Part shown: positions 7,111 to 18,720 of the stretch, piece after piece
How the letters are laid out: every line of letters begins with the position of its first letter
Numbering within the stretch: the stretch's first letter is position 1
Assembly (NCBI GenBank): GCA_903863845.1
Contig: CAIPDP010000017.1
Coordinates: 1-42,618, forward strand
Length of the DNA stretch: 42,618 bases
Origin: an uncultured Mucilaginibacter sp.
GTDB taxonomy: Bacteria > Bacteroidota > Bacteroidia > Sphingobacteriales > Sphingobacteriaceae
Reading direction: 5' to 3'
Program-made: the position numbers and the translations under genes
The notes under the pieces: model-generated
Told to the model about the DNA's origin: nothing
The model's input: the letters and a program-made list of their open reading frames with translations, nothing else
Databases searched by the model: none

Positions 7111-7500
7111 ATGGCAGATTTAAAATCATTTGCTGAACAGTTGGTAAACTTGACAGTAAAAGAAGTTAACGAATTAGCTCAGATATTGAAAGACGAGTAC
7201 GGTATTGAGCCGGCTGCTGCTGCTGTTGCAGTTGCTGCTGCTCCTGCTGCAGGTGCTGGCGACGACGCTCCAGCTGCTGAAGCTGTTCAAACTGCTTTCG
7301 ATGTTATCCTGAAAGAAGCAGGCGGCGCTAAATTAGCAGTTGTAAAATTAGTGAAAGACCTTACCGGCCTTGGCTTGAAAGAAGCAAAAGATCTTGTTGA
7401 CGGTGCACCTAAAGAAGTAAAAACCGGTGTATCTAAGGAAGAAGCTGAATCGCTGAAAAAGCAATTAGAAGAAGCTGGAGCTGTAGTTGAAGTTAAATAA
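7111..7500 (+). CDS. rplL: 50S ribosomal protein bL12 (L7/L12)
   Basis: 129 residues. The N-terminal dimerisation domain (about 1-35) is followed by an alanine-rich flexible hinge (about 36-57) and the C-terminal factor-binding domain with [23 protein letters not shown] (about 71-93). bL12 is the multi-copy stalk protein that recruits EF-Tu, EF-G, IF2 and RF3. The hinge is encoded by many GCT codons. A terminator-like hairpin follows 25 nt later, so only part of the transcription may continue into rpoB. Confidence 0.98.
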   Translation: MADLKSFAEQLVNLTVKEVNELAQILKDEYGIEPAAAAVAVAAAPAAGAGDDAPAAEAVQTAFDVILKEAGGAKLAVVKLVKDLTGLGLKEAKDLVDGAPKEVKTGVSKEEAESLKKQLEEAGAVVEVK

Positions 7501-7524
7501 CTTCAATAAGGCATAATAACATAG

Positions 7525-7555
7525 GACTCCGACCGTTTTCGGTCGGGGTCTATTG
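7525..7555 (+). terminator. Terminator/attenuator hairpin between rplL and rpoB
   Basis: An 11-bp stem (7525-7535 with 7540-7550, one T-G pair) with a TTTT loop, followed by the modest T-rich TATTGT. It resembles the attenuator that lowers rpoBC expression relative to ribosomal proteins in other bacteria. Confidence 0.7.
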
Positions 7556-7586
7556 TCGTTTATACAGCTTAGATAGCAGAATAGCT

Positions 7587-7617
7587 TTTGAAATGGTGTT
7601 TTCAGGTGGTAAATATG
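7587..7617 (+). promoter_or_regulatory. Candidate rpoB promoter (TTTG N19 TAAATATG)
   Basis: TTTG at 7587-7590, a 19-nt spacer and TAAATATG at 7610-7617, one mismatch to TAnnTTTG. It lies after the rplL terminator and about 95 nt before rpoB. The 7501-7711 gap has no other obvious feature. Confidence 0.4.
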
Positions 7618-7711
7618 CCCCAATAAAACCAGGTCGATCGCTCAGTTCTGCTGATCAAACCAAACATCTACCAGAAAAAGAGTTTGTTATTACACTAAAA
7701 TCAAAAGTCCC

Positions 7712-10700
7712 TTGGCAAACAAAATCGATCAAAGAGTGAATTTTGCAACCAGCAGGAAAGTATTGGAATATCCAGACTTTCTCGACGTTCAGTTGCAATC
7801 TTTCCAGGAATTTTTTCAGTTGGAAACTACTTCAGACAACCGTCATAAAGAAGGTTTGTTTAAAGTGTTTGCTGAGAATTTTCCAATCTCCGATTCAAGA
7901 AACATCTTCGTATTAGAGTTTCTTGATTATTTTATTGACCCGCCACGTTATGATATACGCGAGTGTATCGAGCGCGGCCTAACCTACAGTGTGCCTTTAA
8001 AGGCCAAGCTGCGTTTGTCATGTAACGATGCCGAGCACGAAGATTTCGAAACTATCGTACAGGACGTGTACCTGGGAACTATCCCTTACATGACCCCTAA
8101 AGGTACCTTCGTTATCAACGGTGCCGAGCGTGTGATTGTATCGCAATTGCACCGTTCGCCGGGTGTGTTCTTCGGCCAGAGCCGCCACACCAACGGTACC
8201 AAATTGTATTCGGCCCGTGTTATCCCGTTCAAGGGTTCATGGATCGAGTTTGCTACAGACGTTAACAACGTGATGTATGCTTACATTGACCGTAAAAAGA
8301 AATTCCCGGTTACCACGCTGCTTCGCGCTATCGGTTACGATTCTGATAAAGACATTTTAGAATTGTTCGAACTGGCTGACGAAGTAAAAGTGAGCAAATC
8401 AGGCCTGAAGAAATTCATTGGCCGTAAACTCGCTGCAAGGGTTCTCAAAAAGTGGGTTGAAGACTTCGTTGACGAAGATACCGGTGAAGTGGTGTCTATC
8501 GACCGTAACGAGATCATCCTTGAGCGCGAAACCGTACTTGAAGACGACCATATTGATATGATCATTGATGCCGGTGTTAAAACCATCATCCTGAACAAGG
8601 AAGATGCCAACACCAGCGGTGACTATACCATTATATATAATACTTTACAGAAAGATACTTCGAACTCAGAAAAAGAAGCTGTTGAGCATATTTACCGCCA
8701 ATTGCGTAATGCTGAACCACCTGATGAAGAAACCGCCCGCGGTATCATCGATCGTTTGTTCTTTTCTGATAAGAGATACGACCTGGGTGATGTGGGCCGT
8801 TACCGCATCAACCGTAAGTTGAAAATGGATACTTCTGACGAAACCAAGGTTTTGACCAGGCAGGATATTATCGCGATCGTGAAATACCTGATCAAACTGA
8901 TCAACTCAAAAGCCGAGGTGGATGATATCGACCACTTGTCAAACCGTCGTGTTCGTACGGTTGGAGAGCAATTATACGCACAATTTGGTGTTGGTTTGGC
9001 CCGTATGGCACGTACCATCCGCGAGCGTATGAATATCCGCGATAATGAAGTGTTTACACCAACCGACCTGATCAACGCACGCACTTTATCGTCGGTGATC
9101 AATTCGTTCTTCGGTACCAACCAGCTATCGCAGTTCATGGACCAAACCAATCCATTGGCAGAGATCACGCACAAGCGTCGTCTTTCGGCCCTTGGCCCAG
9201 GCGGTCTTTCCCGCGAGCGTGCAGGTTTCGAAGTTCGTGACGTACACTATACCCACTACGGTAGGTTGTGTACCATCGAAACTCCGGAAGGACCAAACAT
9301 TGGTTTGATCTCGTCACTTTGCGTGCATGCCAAGATCAATCACCTTGGTTTCATTGAAACACCCTACAAACGCGTAGTTAATGGTGTGGTTTCAATGGAC
9401 GAGCCTGTTGTATACCTGTCTGCAGAAGATGAAGACGGCAAGACCATTGGCCAGGCAAATGCAGTTTATGATGATAAAGGTATATTTGCTACACCGCGTG
9501 TAAAAGCGCGTTTCGAAGGCGACTTCCCGGTTATTGAGCCAGAAAGGCTTGATTACATGGATATCGCTCCGAACCAGATCACCTCAATTGCGGCTTCATT
9601 GATTCCGTTCCTGGAACATGATGACGCTAACCGTGCGCTGATGGGTTCGAACATGCAACGCCAGGCCGTACCACTGCTGCGCCCTGAAGCGCCGATCGTG
9701 GGTACTGGTTTGGAAGGCCGTGTTGCTAAGGATTCACGTACGCTGATCAATGCTGAAGGTAATGGTGTGGTTGAATATGTTGACGCTAACGAGATCCGTA
9801 TCAAATATGATCGCGATGAAACAGATCGTTTGATCTCGTTTGATGGCGATTCACAAAGCTATATCCTTACTAAATTCAAAAAAACCAACCAAAGTACTAC
9901 CATGAACCTGAAGCCGATCGTTAAGAAAGGTCAGCGGGTTGAAAAAGGACAGGTACTTTGCGAGGGATATGCTACACAGGCAGGTGAACTGGCACTCGGT
10001 CGTAACCTTAAAGTGGCTTTCATGCCATGGCAGGGTTATAACTTTGAGGATGCTATCGTTATATCTGAACGTGTTGTATCACAGGATATATTTACTTCAT
10101 TGCACGTAGAGGAATTTGAACTTGAAGTTCGTGATACCAAACGTGGTGAAGAAGAATTAACACCAGATATCCCTAACGTATCAGAAGAAGCTACCAAAGA
10201 CCTCGACGAAGACGGTATCATCCGTATCGGCGCCGAAGTTAAGGAAGGCGATATCCTGATCGGTAAGATCACACCAAAAGGCGAATCAGATCCTTCACCG
10301 GAAGAAAAACTGTTACGTGCCATCTTTGGTGATAAAGCAGGTGATGTGAAAGACGCATCTCTGAAAACTCCACCTTCAATCAGCGGTGTTGTAATTGATA
10401 CCAAATTATTCTCTCGTGCCAAGAAAACTTCAAAAGCTGAAGAAAAAGCACAATTGGAAAAATTGGATCACAAACACGACAAAGCGGTTAAGGACCTGAA
10501 GAATATCCTGATCGACAAGTTATTTGAGATCGTGAACGGTAAAACTTCCCAGGGAGTTTACAATGTTTATAAAGAATTGCTGGTACCTAAGGGCGTTAAA
10601 TTCACCCAGAAGATATTGGTTGAATTGAATTACGAAAACGTTAATCCTACAAAATGGACAACGGATGACGATAAGAACGACCTGATAAAGACGCTGTTGC

Positions 10701-11515
10701 ATAACTACAACATTAAGCTGAATGAGGAATTAGGTGCTTATCGCCGTGATAAATTTGCGATCAGTGTAGGTGACGAACTGCCATCAGGTATCGTTCAGAT
10801 GGCTAAGGTTTATATCGCCAAAAAGCGTAAGCTTAAAGTTGGTGATAAAATGGCCGGTCGCCACGGTAACAAAGGTATCGTTGCCCGTATCGTTCGCGAT
10901 GAGGACATGCCGTTCCTGGAAGATGGAACACCTGTTGATATCGTTCTTAACCCGCTGGGTGTACCATCGCGTATGAACCTAGGGCAGATCTACGAAACCG
11001 TATTAGGCTGGGCCGGTAAAGAATTGGGTGTAAAATTTGCAACCCCGATCTTTGACGGAGCTACCCACGAAGAAGTAGAAGAATGGATCACCAAAGCAGG
11101 TTTACCTGAATCAGGTCGTACCTATTTGTATAATGGTTTAACCGGCGAGCGTTTCGATCAGCCGACCACAGTGGGCATCATCTATATGCTTAAACTGGGT
11201 CACATGGTTGACGATAAGATGCACGCACGTTCAATAGGTCCGTATTCATTGATCACGCAACAGCCATTGGGTGGTAAAGCCCAGTTCGGTGGTCAGCGTT
11301 TTGGTGAAATGGAAGTTTGGGCACTGGAAGCATTCGGTGCAGCCAACATCCTGCAGGAAATATTGACGGTTAAGTCTGACGACGTTATCGGCCGTGCCAA
11401 AACCTACGAGGCTATTGTAAAAGGTGAAAACCTGCCTACTCCATCGGTTCCTGAATCATTCAACGTATTGGTTCATGAATTAAGAGGTTTAGGTTTGGAT
11501 ATTACACTTGAATAA
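7712..11515 (+). CDS. rpoB: DNA-directed RNA polymerase subunit beta
   Basis: 1267 residues, collinear with the beta subunit from [12 protein letters not shown] to the C-terminal anchor ([18 protein letters not shown]). The start is a TTG at 7712; no ATG fits the family's N-terminus and no Shine-Dalgarno site is visible. The rifampicin region lies at 467-494 ([20 protein letters not shown]); Gln474, Asp477, His487 and Ser492 correspond to E. coli 513, 516, 526 and 531 and are the sensitive-type residues. The [10 protein letters not shown] segment of the catalytic centre is at about 1047-1056. A repeat tract separates it from rpoC. Confidence 0.99.
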   Translation: MANKIDQRVNFATSRKVLEYPDFLDVQLQSFQEFFQLETTSDNRHKEGLFKVFAENFPISDSRNIFVLEFLDYFIDPPRYDIRECIERGLTYSVPLKAKLRLSCNDAEHEDFETIVQDVYLGTIPYMTPKGTFVINGAERVIVSQLHRSPGVFFGQSRHTNGTKLYSARVIPFKGSWIEFATDVNNVMYAYIDRKKKFPVTTLLRAIGYDSDKDILELFELADEVKVSKSGLKKFIGRKLAARVLKKWVEDFVDEDTGEVVSIDRNEIILERETVLEDDHIDMIIDAGVKTIILNKEDANTSGDYTIIYNTLQKDTSNSEKEAVEHIYRQLRNAEPPDEETARGIIDRLFFSDKRYDLGDVGRYRINRKLKMDTSDETKVLTRQDIIAIVKYLIKLINSKAEVDDIDHLSNRRVRTVGEQLYAQFGVGLARMARTIRERMNIRDNEVFTPTDLINARTLSSVINSFFGTNQLSQFMDQTNPLAEITHKRRLSALGPGGLSRERAGFEVRDVHYTHYGRLCTIETPEGPNIGLISSLCVHAKINHLGFIETPYKRVVNGVVSMDEPVVYLSAEDEDGKTIGQANAVYDDKGIFATPRVKARFEGDFPVIEPERLDYMDIAPNQITSIAASLIPFLEHDDANRALMGSNMQRQAVPLLRPEAPIVGTGLEGRVAKDSRTLINAEGNGVVEYVDANEIRIKYDRDETDRLISFDGDSQSYILTKFKKTNQSTTMNLKPIVKKGQRVEKGQVLCEGYATQAGELALGRNLKVAFMPWQGYNFEDAIVISERVVSQDIFTSLHVEEFELEVRDTKRGEEELTPDIPNVSEEATKDLDEDGIIRIGAEVKEGDILIGKITPKGESDPSPEEKLLRAIFGDKAGDVKDASLKTPPSISGVVIDTKLFSRAKKTSKAEEKAQLEKLDHKHDKAVKDLKNILIDKLFEIVNGKTSQGVYNVYKELLVPKGVKFTQKILVELNYENVNPTKWTTDDDKNDLIKTLLHNYNIKLNEELGAYRRDKFAISVGDELPSGIVQMAKVYIAKKRKLKVGDKMAGRHGNKGIVARIVRDEDMPFLEDGTPVDIVLNPLGVPSRMNLGQIYETVLGWAGKELGVKFATPIFDGATHEEVEEWITKAGLPESGRTYLYNGLTGERFDQPTTVGIIYMLKLGHMVDDKMHARSIGPYSLITQQPLGGKAQFGGQRFGEMEVWALEAFGAANILQEILTVKSDDVIGRAKTYEAIVKGENLPTPSVPESFNVLVHELRGLGLDITLE

Positions 11516-11590
11516 TTAGTGAATTAGTGAATGAGTGAATGAGCGAATAGTCTCAATCACTCATTCGCTTAATCACTCATTCACTCATTA
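11516..11590. repeat. Inverted tandem repeat, GTGAATGA family, in the rpoB-rpoC gap
   Basis: Starting right after the rpoB stop, TTAGTGAATGAGTGAATGAG-type words (11516-11550) are followed by their reverse complement (11556-11590), a possible hairpin of about 26 bp with mismatches. It ends 6 nt before the rpoC Shine-Dalgarno site AAAGGAGA (11597-11604). The family also occurs twice among the tRNA genes. Confidence 0.85.
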
Positions 11591-11606
11591 AAAAACAAAG
11601 GAGACT

Positions 11607-14600
11607 ATGTCTTACAAAAAGGATAATAAAATCAAAAGTAACTTTACCACCATTACCATCAGTTTAGCTTCACCTGAATCTATTCTGGAGCGTTCGAGTG
11701 GTGAGGTTTTAAAGCCAGAAACCATCAACTACAGGACCTACAAGCCTGAGCGTGATGGCTTATTCTGTGAGCGTATTTTTGGTCCGGTTAAGGATTATGA
11801 GTGCCATTGCGGTAAATACAAACGTATCCGTTACAAGGGTATCGTTTGCGACCGTTGCGGTGTGGAAGTGACCGAAAAGAAAGTTCGCCGTGAACGTATG
11901 GGACACATCAACCTGGTGGTTCCGGTAGCTCATATCTGGTATTTCCGTTCGTTGCCAAACAAAATTGGATACTTGCTGGGCTTACCAACAAAAAAGCTTG
12001 ATCTGATCATTTATTATGAAAGATATGTAGTTATCCAGGCAGGTATCAAAGAAAGCGATGGCATCAATGCTATGGACTTTTTGACTGAAGAAGAATACCT
12101 GGACGTATTGGATACACTGCCAAAAGAAAATCAGTACCTGGACGACAAGGACCCTCAGAAGTTTGTTGCCAAGATGGGTGCTGAAGCACTTGAAGAATTA
12201 TTAAGGCGTATCGACCTGGATCAATTGTCGTACAATTTGCGTCACCAGGCTGCCAATGAGACTTCTCAGCAACGTAAAAACGAAGCTTTGAAACGTCTGC
12301 AGGTAGTTGAAGCATTCCGTGATGCAAAAACCAGGATCGAAAATAGCCCTGAGTGGATGATCGTAAAGATCGTTCCGGTTATACCTCCTGAACTGCGTCC
12401 GTTGGTGCCATTGGAAGGCGGCCGTTTTGCTACTTCCGATTTAAATGACCTGTATCGTCGTGTGATCATTCGTAACAATCGTTTGAAACGACTGATAGAG
12501 ATCAAAGCGCCTGAAGTTATTTTGCGTAACGAAAAACGTATGTTGCAGGAAGCTGTCGACTCATTGTTCGATAACTCACGTAAAGTTAATGCCGTTAAAA
12601 CTGAAGGAAACCGTGCTTTAAAATCACTTTCTGATATCCTGAAAGGTAAACAAGGCCGTTTCCGTCAGAACTTATTAGGTAAACGTGTCGATTATTCGGC
12701 CCGTTCGGTAATTGTTGTAGGTCCAAACCTGAAATTGCACGAATGCGGTTTGCCTAAAGATATGGCTGCAGAATTATTCAAACCGTTCATCATTCGCAAG
12801 ATGATCGAACGCGGGGTAGTAAAAACTGTAAAATCAGCTAAAAAGATCGTTGATCGTAAGGACCCATTAGTTTGGGATATCCTGGAAAATGTACTGAAAG
12901 GTCACCCTGTTCTCCTTAACCGTGCGCCTACATTGCACCGTTTGGGTATCCAGGCTTTCCAGCCGAAACTGGTTGAAGGTAAAGCGATCCAATTGCACCC
13001 ATTAACTTGTACCGCGTTCAACGCCGACTTTGACGGTGACCAGATGGCTGTGCACGTACCACTTGGTAACGCTGCTATCCTGGAAGCCCAGATATTGATG
13101 CTTGCTTCGCACAACATTTTAAACCCTGCTAACGGTACGCCTATTACTGTACCATCACAGGACATGGTGCTTGGTTTGTATTACATCACGAAAGGCCGTA
13201 AGACTGATGAAACACGTGTGGTAAAAGGTGAGAATCTTACCTTCTATTCATCCGAAGAAGTGATCATCGCCTACAACGAAAAACGCGTTGACCTGCATGC
13301 CTTCATCAGAGTAAAAGCAAACGTTAAGGAAAAAGACGGTACGATCGTAAATAAACTGATCGATACTACTGTTGGACGCGTATTATTTAACCAGCATGTA
13401 CCAGTTGAAGTAGGTTACATCAACGAACTGCTGACTAAGAAATCACTGCGTGATATTATTGGCGAGGTAGTTAAAGTAACTGGTATGGCACGTGCTGCAC
13501 AGTTCCTCGATGATATTAAAGAATTAGGATTCCAGATGGCTTTCAACGGTGGTTTGTCGTTTAACCTGAAAGATTTGAATATTCCGGCTCAAAAAGTAAC
13601 CCTGATCGAACAAGCTTCGAAAGAAGTGGAAGAAGTTATGGGTAACTATAACATGGGCTTTATTACCAATAACGAGCGTTACAATCAGATCATCGATATC
13701 TGGACACGTATCAACAACCGTTTGACTGCAAACGTAATGGAGATATTGTCGTCAGACAACCAGGGCTTCAACTCGGTATATATGATGTTGGATTCTGGTG
13801 CACGTGGTTCTAAAGAGCAGATCCGTCAGCTTGCAGGTATGCGTGGTCTGATGGCGAAACCTCAGAAATCAGGTTCGGGTGGTGAGATCATCGAGAATCC
13901 GATCCTGTCAAACTTTAAAGAAGGTTTGTCGGTATTGGAATACTTCATCTCTACCCACGGTGCCCGTAAAGGTTTGGCCGATACGGCTCTGAAAACAGCG
14001 GATGCTGGTTACCTTACCCGTCGTTTACATGACGTGGCACAGGATATGATCGTAGGTGAAACAGATTGCGGAACTTTGAGAGGTATATTTACTACTGCCC
14101 TGAAAGATAACGAGGATATTGTTGAACCATTATATGACCGTATTTTAGGTCGTACCTCTTTGCACGAAGTTCATGACCCTATCACCAACGAACTGTTGGT
14201 ATTAGCAGGCGAGGACATCGACGAAGAAATTGCCAAGAAAATTGAAAATTCGCCTTTAGAAGGTATCGAAATTCGTTCGGTATTGACATGCGAAAGCAAA
14301 CGCGGAGTTTGTGCATTATGCTATGGCCGTAACCTGGCCAGCGGCAAACGCGTTCAGGCTGGTGAAGCTGTAGGTGTAATTGCTGCACAGTCAATCGGTG
14401 AGCCGGGTACACAGCTTACCCTGCGTACATTCCACGTGGGTGGTACCGCATCAAACATTGCAGCTGAATCGCAGATCAATGCCCGTTTTGAAGGTATCAT
14501 CGAATTTGAAAACGTTCGTACCGTGCCGTTTGAAACTGAAGACGGACCAGTTGAAGTTGTTTTAGGCCGTTCGGGCGAATTCCGTATCGTAGAACATGGA

Positions 14601-15893
14601 AGCAATAAAGTGATCATGACCAACAACATTCCATATGGCTCATACCTGTATGTGAAAGATGGCAGCAAGATCAGCAAAGGCGACCGTATCTGTTCATGGG
14701 ATCCGTACAACGCGGTAATTATATCTGAATTTGCAGGTGTTGCCCAGTTTGATGCTGTATTGGAAGGTATCACTTTCCGTGAAGAATCAGACGAACAAAC
14801 TGGTCACCGTGAAAAAGTTATCATTGACACCCGCGATAAAACTAAAAACCCTGTTATCCAGATAGCAGACAATAAAGGTAACCTGATCAAAGGATACAAT
14901 ATCCCGGTTGGTGCGCACATTGCAGTTGACGAAGGCGAGAAAGTAAAAACCGGTCAGGTTATTGCGAAGATCCCTCGTTCAACCGGAAAAACCCGCGATA
15001 TCACCGGTGGTTTACCGCGTGTAACGGAGTTATTCGAAGCGCGTAATCCATCTAACCCGGCAGTTGTTACCGAGATCGATGGTGTTGTAACACTTGGTGG
15101 TGTAAAACGTGGTAACCGCGAGATCACGATCGAATCAAAAGACGGACAGATCAAGAAATACCTTGTTCCATTGTCTAAACACATCCTTGTACAGGACAAT
15201 GACTTTGTGAAGGCAGGTATGCCTTTATCAGATGGTTCTATTTCACCTGCTGATATCCTGGCTATTAAAGGCCCGGCAGCTGTACAGGAATACCTTGTAA
15301 ATGGTATACAGGAAGTTTACCGCTTGCAGGGTGTGAAGATCAATGACAAGCATTTCGAGGTTATTGTTCACCAGATGATGCAGAAAGTTCAGATCGAAGA
15401 TGCCGGCGACACCCGCTTCCTCGAAAAAGAAGCTGTTGACGGATGGGATTTCATGTTGGAAAATGACGATATCTACGATAAGAAGGTTGTTGTTGAACCA
15501 GGTGACTCTGCGACATTGAAAGCAGGTCAGATCGTTTCAGTTAGAAGGCTCCGCGATGAGAATTCGATTTTGAAACGTAAAGACATGAAGCTGGTAGAAG
15601 TTAGAGACGCTATTGCCGCTACTTCAAGCCCGCTGCTTCAAGGTATCACCCGTGCATCGTTAGGCACCAAGTCGTTTATTTCTGCTGCATCCTTCCAGGA
15701 AACTACCAAGGTTCTTAATGAAGCTGCAATTGCAGGTAAGAAAGACAAAATGCTTGGCCTGAAAGAAAACGTGATCGTTGGTCACTTGATCCCATCAGGT
15801 ACCGGTTTGCGTCAATACGAAAATATCCGTGTAGGTTCACAGGAAGAATTTGATCGCTTGATGGCTTCGAAAACGGAAGAAGTTGAAGCATAA
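11607..15893 (+). CDS. rpoC: DNA-directed RNA polymerase subunit beta'
   Basis: 1428 residues. The N-terminal zinc site is Cys66, Cys68, Cys81 and Cys84. The catalytic magnesium loop NADFDGDQM is at 472-480. The second zinc site is Cys821, Cys895, Cys902 and Cys905. The rudder, bridge helix and trigger-loop regions are present and the protein is full length. Unlike most genes here it has a good Shine-Dalgarno site, just after the repeat hairpin. It forms the active-site half of RNA polymerase with RpoB. A hairpin terminator follows within 25 nt, before the DUF3467 gene. Confidence 0.99.
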   Translation: MSYKKDNKIKSNFTTITISLASPESILERSSGEVLKPETINYRTYKPERDGLFCERIFGPVKDYECHCGKYKRIRYKGIVCDRCGVEVTEKKVRRERMGHINLVVPVAHIWYFRSLPNKIGYLLGLPTKKLDLIIYYERYVVIQAGIKESDGINAMDFLTEEEYLDVLDTLPKENQYLDDKDPQKFVAKMGAEALEELLRRIDLDQLSYNLRHQAANETSQQRKNEALKRLQVVEAFRDAKTRIENSPEWMIVKIVPVIPPELRPLVPLEGGRFATSDLNDLYRRVIIRNNRLKRLIEIKAPEVILRNEKRMLQEAVDSLFDNSRKVNAVKTEGNRALKSLSDILKGKQGRFRQNLLGKRVDYSARSVIVVGPNLKLHECGLPKDMAAELFKPFIIRKMIERGVVKTVKSAKKIVDRKDPLVWDILENVLKGHPVLLNRAPTLHRLGIQAFQPKLVEGKAIQLHPLTCTAFNADFDGDQMAVHVPLGNAAILEAQILMLASHNILNPANGTPITVPSQDMVLGLYYITKGRKTDETRVVKGENLTFYSSEEVIIAYNEKRVDLHAFIRVKANVKEKDGTIVNKLIDTTVGRVLFNQHVPVEVGYINELLTKKSLRDIIGEVVKVTGMARAAQFLDDIKELGFQMAFNGGLSFNLKDLNIPAQKVTLIEQASKEVEEVMGNYNMGFITNNERYNQIIDIWTRINNRLTANVMEILSSDNQGFNSVYMMLDSGARGSKEQIRQLAGMRGLMAKPQKSGSGGEIIENPILSNFKEGLSVLEYFISTHGARKGLADTALKTADAGYLTRRLHDVAQDMIVGETDCGTLRGIFTTALKDNEDIVEPLYDRILGRTSLHEVHDPITNELLVLAGEDIDEEIAKKIENSPLEGIEIRSVLTCESKRGVCALCYGRNLASGKRVQAGEAVGVIAAQSIGEPGTQLTLRTFHVGGTASNIAAESQINARFEGIIEFENVRTVPFETEDGPVEVVLGRSGEFRIVEHGSNKVIMTNNIPYGSYLYVKDGSKISKGDRICSWDPYNAVIISEFAGVAQFDAVLEGITFREESDEQTGHREKVIIDTRDKTKNPVIQIADNKGNLIKGYNIPVGAHIAVDEGEKVKTGQVIAKIPRSTGKTRDITGGLPRVTELFEARNPSNPAVVTEIDGVVTLGGVKRGNREITIESKDGQIKKYLVPLSKHILVQDNDFVKAGMPLSDGSISPADILAIKGPAAVQEYLVNGIQEVYRLQGVKINDKHFEVIVHQMMQKVQIEDAGDTRFLEKEAVDGWDFMLENDDIYDKKVVVEPGDSATLKAGQIVSVRRLRDENSILKRKDMKLVEVRDAIAATSSPLLQGITRASLGTKSFISAASFQETTKVLNEAAIAGKKDKMLGLKENVIVGHLIPSGTGLRQYENIRVGSQEEFDRLMASKTEEVEA

Positions 15894-15914
15894 TCAAATA
15901 ATTTAAATATTTTT

Positions 15915-15950
15915 GTAAAGCCTTCTATGAAAATGGGAGGCTTTACTATT
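15915..15950 (+). terminator. Hairpin terminator after rpoC
   Basis: A stem of about 11 bp (15915-15925 with 15936-15946, one T-G pair), a 10-nt loop, then TATTTT. It overlaps the leader of the next gene, whose ATG is only 13 nt beyond the stem, so read-through or attenuation is possible. Confidence 0.7.
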
Positions 15951-15958
15951 TTAGTACA

Positions 15959-16270
15959 ATGGAAGAGCAAATTGAAAATCAATTGAGTATCGAGCTTTCT
16001 GAGGAAATTGCAGAAGGGATTTACTCAAACCTGGCAGTGATCACCCATTCAAATTCAGAATTTGTGCTTGATTTTATCCGCGTAATGCCGGGTGTGCCCA
16101 AAGCAAAAGTTAAATCGAGGATCGTATTGACGCCCGAACATATAAAACGACTTTTAACTGCGATCCAGGATAACATTGAGAAGTACGAATCCGTAAACGG
16201 GCGTATAAAGATTCAAACCGAGCCTATTGGTTTTCCGATGAATTTCGGCGGAACGATGGGGCAGGCATGA
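15959..16270 (+). CDS. DUF3467 family protein
   Basis: A 103-residue protein that I recognise as DUF3467, found directly downstream of rpoC in many Bacteroidota. Visible features are an acidic N-terminus (MEEQIENQLSIELSEEIAEG), the motif YSNLAVITHSNSEFVLDFI at about 24-42, and VKSRIVLTPEHIKRLL at about 54-69, ending in a Gly/Met-rich tail. The sequence suggests a small soluble alpha/beta protein. Function is unknown; the conserved linkage with RNA polymerase suggests a role in transcription, but nothing in the sequence proves it. The start codon lies close behind the rpoC terminator stem. Confidence 0.85.
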   Translation: MEEQIENQLSIELSEEIAEGIYSNLAVITHSNSEFVLDFIRVMPGVPKAKVKSRIVLTPEHIKRLLTAIQDNIEKYESVNGRIKIQTEPIGFPMNFGGTMGQA

Positions 16271-16315
16271 GGGTCAGGTATCGGGTATTAGGTATTGGGT
16301 ATTTGTTTTTTTTTT
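16271..16315. repeat. GGTATTGG-word direct repeat with T10 run
   Basis: Four degenerate direct copies of GGTATTGG/GGTATTAG (16271-16304) lie directly after the DUF3467 stop, followed by ten T's (16306-16315). No reverse-complement half is seen, unlike the other repeat families in the window. Confidence 0.6.
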
Positions 16316-16339
16316 GATTTAGATTTTCAATAGATATAC

Positions 16340-17278
16340 ATGGAGAAGGACGCAAAAATATATATTGCAGGGCATCGCGGAATGGTTGGTTCTGCCATAT
16401 TTCGTAAACTGCAAAAAGAAGGCTACAATAACATCGTTACTCGTACCTCTGCCGAACTTGATCTGCGTGTTCAGCAAGATGTGGTCGACTTTTTTGCTGC
16501 TGAAAAGCCTGATTATGTATTTTTAGCCGCTGCAAAAGTTGGCGGAATTGTTGCCAACAATACCTATCGTGCTGATTTTTTATACGAAAATCTGCAGATA
16601 CAGAATAATATCATCCATTCTTCTTATCTGAATGGCGTAAAAAAATTAATGTTTCTCGGATCAAGTTGTATCTATCCAAAACTTGCACCGCAGCCATTAA
16701 AAGAAGAATACCTGCTTACCGGTCCGCTGGAGCCGACAAATGAGCCTTATGCTGTGGCAAAAATAGCCGGTATTAAAATGTGTGATGCTTACCGTGCGCA
16801 GTACGGTTGTAACTACATTTCCGTAATGCCTACCAATTTGTATGGCTACAATGATAACTATCATCCAGAAAACTCGCATGTTTTACCTGCATTGATCAGA
16901 AGGTTCCATGAAGCAAAAGTTCAAAACTTGCCGGATGTTACCATTTGGGGAACAGGTTCGCCGAAACGGGAGTTCCTTTTTGCGGATGACCTTGCTGAAG
17001 CTTGTTTCTACCTGATGCAGAATTACGACGAACAAGGATTAGTGAATATAGGCACTGGTGAAGATATATCGATCAAAGATCTGGCCTTTCTTGTAAAAGA
17101 TATAATCGGTTACCATGGCGAGATCAAATTTGATACTTCAAGACCTGATGGTACGCCGAGAAAGTTGATGGATGTAACTAAATTACATAGCAAAGGCTGG
17201 AAGCATACCATCGAATTACCTGAAGGTATCGAAATGGCTTACCAGGATTTTTTATCGCATAAAGCGAAAGGCGTTTAA
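16340..17278 (+). CDS. fcl: GDP-L-fucose synthase
   Basis: 312 residues, an extended short-chain dehydrogenase. The NADP-binding motif GHRGMVG is at 11-17, the catalytic serine lies in GSSCIYP (107-113) and the YxxxK pair is Tyr137/Lys141. The segments AAAKVGGI and NLYGYNDNY are typical of Fcl/WcaG. It performs the 3,5-epimerisation and 4-reduction of GDP-4-keto-6-deoxymannose to GDP-L-fucose. The gmd dehydratase that supplies its substrate is not in the window. It heads a nucleotide-sugar group with rfbC, rfbD and rfbA on the same strand; rfbC begins 22 nt after the stop. Confidence 0.95.
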   Translation: MEKDAKIYIAGHRGMVGSAIFRKLQKEGYNNIVTRTSAELDLRVQQDVVDFFAAEKPDYVFLAAAKVGGIVANNTYRADFLYENLQIQNNIIHSSYLNGVKKLMFLGSSCIYPKLAPQPLKEEYLLTGPLEPTNEPYAVAKIAGIKMCDAYRAQYGCNYISVMPTNLYGYNDNYHPENSHVLPALIRRFHEAKVQNLPDVTIWGTGSPKREFLFADDLAEACFYLMQNYDEQGLVNIGTGEDISIKDLAFLVKDIIGYHGEIKFDTSRPDGTPRKLMDVTKLHSKGWKHTIELPEGIEMAYQDFLSHKAKGV

Positions 17279-17300
17279 TTAACGCAACTAATTTCTTATT

Positions 17301-17855
17301 ATGAACGTGCAATCAACACCGCTTGAGGGCTGCCTTATCATCGAACCAAGGGTTTTCGGAGACGAGCGCGGGTATTTTTTCGAGAGTTTTAACCAGCAAA
17401 AATTCACTGAACTTACTGGCGGATCTACCGTTTTTGTCCAGGATAATCAGTCATATTCTTCTAAAGGCGTATTACGTGGCTTGCATTTTCAAAAAGGTGG
17501 ATCTGCACAAGCCAAGCTTGTTCGGGTGGTGCAAGGTGAGGTATTGGATGTAGCTGTTGACCTGCGTAAAGATTCAAAAACGTTTGGGCAACATTTCGCC
17601 ATCAGGCTTTCCGATAAAAATAACCTGCAATTATTTATACCGAGGGGTTTCGGTCATGGTTTCGTTGTTTTGAGCGAGCATGCGCTGTTTCAATATAAAT
17701 GTGATAATTACTATGATAAGGCTACCGAAGGAGGCTTACACTTTGCCGATCCACAATTGGCGATCAACTGGATCATACCTCATGAACAATTGATCGTTTC
17801 TGAAAAGGACCTTATTTTACCTAATTTAGCTGATGGTTCAGACTTTGGCTTTTGA
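17301..17855 (+). CDS. rfbC: dTDP-4-dehydrorhamnose 3,5-epimerase
   Basis: 184 residues, a RmlC-type cupin. It starts MNVQSTPLEGCLIIEPRVFGDERGYFFESF and carries the family motif GVLRGLHFQ (about 56-64, with the catalytic His) and the segment FIPRGFGHGFVVL (about 113-125). It converts dTDP-4-keto-6-deoxyglucose to dTDP-4-keto-rhamnose. rfbD starts 9 nt after the stop, so the two genes are likely translated from one message. Confidence 0.97.
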   Translation: MNVQSTPLEGCLIIEPRVFGDERGYFFESFNQQKFTELTGGSTVFVQDNQSYSSKGVLRGLHFQKGGSAQAKLVRVVQGEVLDVAVDLRKDSKTFGQHFAIRLSDKNNLQLFIPRGFGHGFVVLSEHALFQYKCDNYYDKATEGGLHFADPQLAINWIIPHEQLIVSEKDLILPNLADGSDFGF

Positions 17856-17864
17856 AATTCTTGT

Positions 17865-18716
17865 ATGAGCACGATCGTAGTTTTTGGGGCATCCGGCCAG
17901 TTGGGTCATAGTTTAAAGGCTGTGGCTGAAGCAAAAGGAATAAACGGGATACACTTTCCTCCCGAAAACGAAGCAAATATCCTCGACCAGGTGGCACTCA
18001 GAAAAGTGTTTGAAACCTATCAACCCGCCTGGTGTATCAATTGTGCGGCCTATACAGCCGTAGACAAAGCCGAGGATGACGTTGAAAAAGCCCGGGCGAT
18101 CAATAAGACGGGCGTTGAAAATATTGCGCTGTTATCTAAAGAATTTGGGGCAGTACTTGTGCATACCTCTACTGATTTTGTTTTTAAAGGCGATGTGCCG
18201 GTGCCATTAGTAGAAGACGACATTGCTGAGCCTGTTAATATTTATGGCCTTACCAAATTGGAGGGGGAGCAAGCTGTTGAAGCCATACTCGATAAATACT
18301 TTACCATCAGAACCAGCTGGTTGTATTCAGAATATGGCAATAACTTTGTGAAAACAATGTTAAAGCTAGGTGCCGAACGCCACGAATTAAAAATTGTTGC
18401 CGACCAGGTAGGTACGCCAACCTATGCATTAGATCTGGCAGCAGTTATTTTGCATATCATCGCTCAAAATTCCGATGCATTTGGAACTTATCATTACAGT
18501 AACGAAGGTGTAGCCTCATGGTACGATTTTGCCAAAGCGATTTTTGAGATCTCAGATACTAAAGTAAAAACCTTGCCCATTCGAAGTTCGGCTTATCCCA
18601 CCAGGGCTGTTCGTCCGTCTTATTCAGTAATGGATAAATCTAAAATAAAACAGAACTTTAATATCGAAATTCCGTATTGGCGAGATAGTTTAATTACTTG
18701 TATCAATAAACTCTAA
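17865..18716 (+). CDS. rfbD: dTDP-4-dehydrorhamnose reductase
   Basis: 283 residues, a RmlD-type extended SDR. It has GASGQLG at 8-14, the segment [14 protein letters not shown] (about 59-72), STDFVF and the YGLTK catalytic pair near 126-130. It makes dTDP-L-rhamnose in the last step of the pathway. It is flanked by rfbC (9 nt) and rfbA (4 nt), a tight operon. The dTDP-glucose 4,6-dehydratase gene rfbB, normally in this cluster, is absent from the window. Confidence 0.97.
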   Translation: MSTIVVFGASGQLGHSLKAVAEAKGINGIHFPPENEANILDQVALRKVFETYQPAWCINCAAYTAVDKAEDDVEKARAINKTGVENIALLSKEFGAVLVHTSTDFVFKGDVPVPLVEDDIAEPVNIYGLTKLEGEQAVEAILDKYFTIRTSWLYSEYGNNFVKTMLKLGAERHELKIVADQVGTPTYALDLAAVILHIIAQNSDAFGTYHYSNEGVASWYDFAKAIFEISDTKVKTLPIRSSAYPTRAVRPSYSVMDKSKIKQNFNIEIPYWRDSLITCINKL

Positions 18717-18720
18717 ACCT

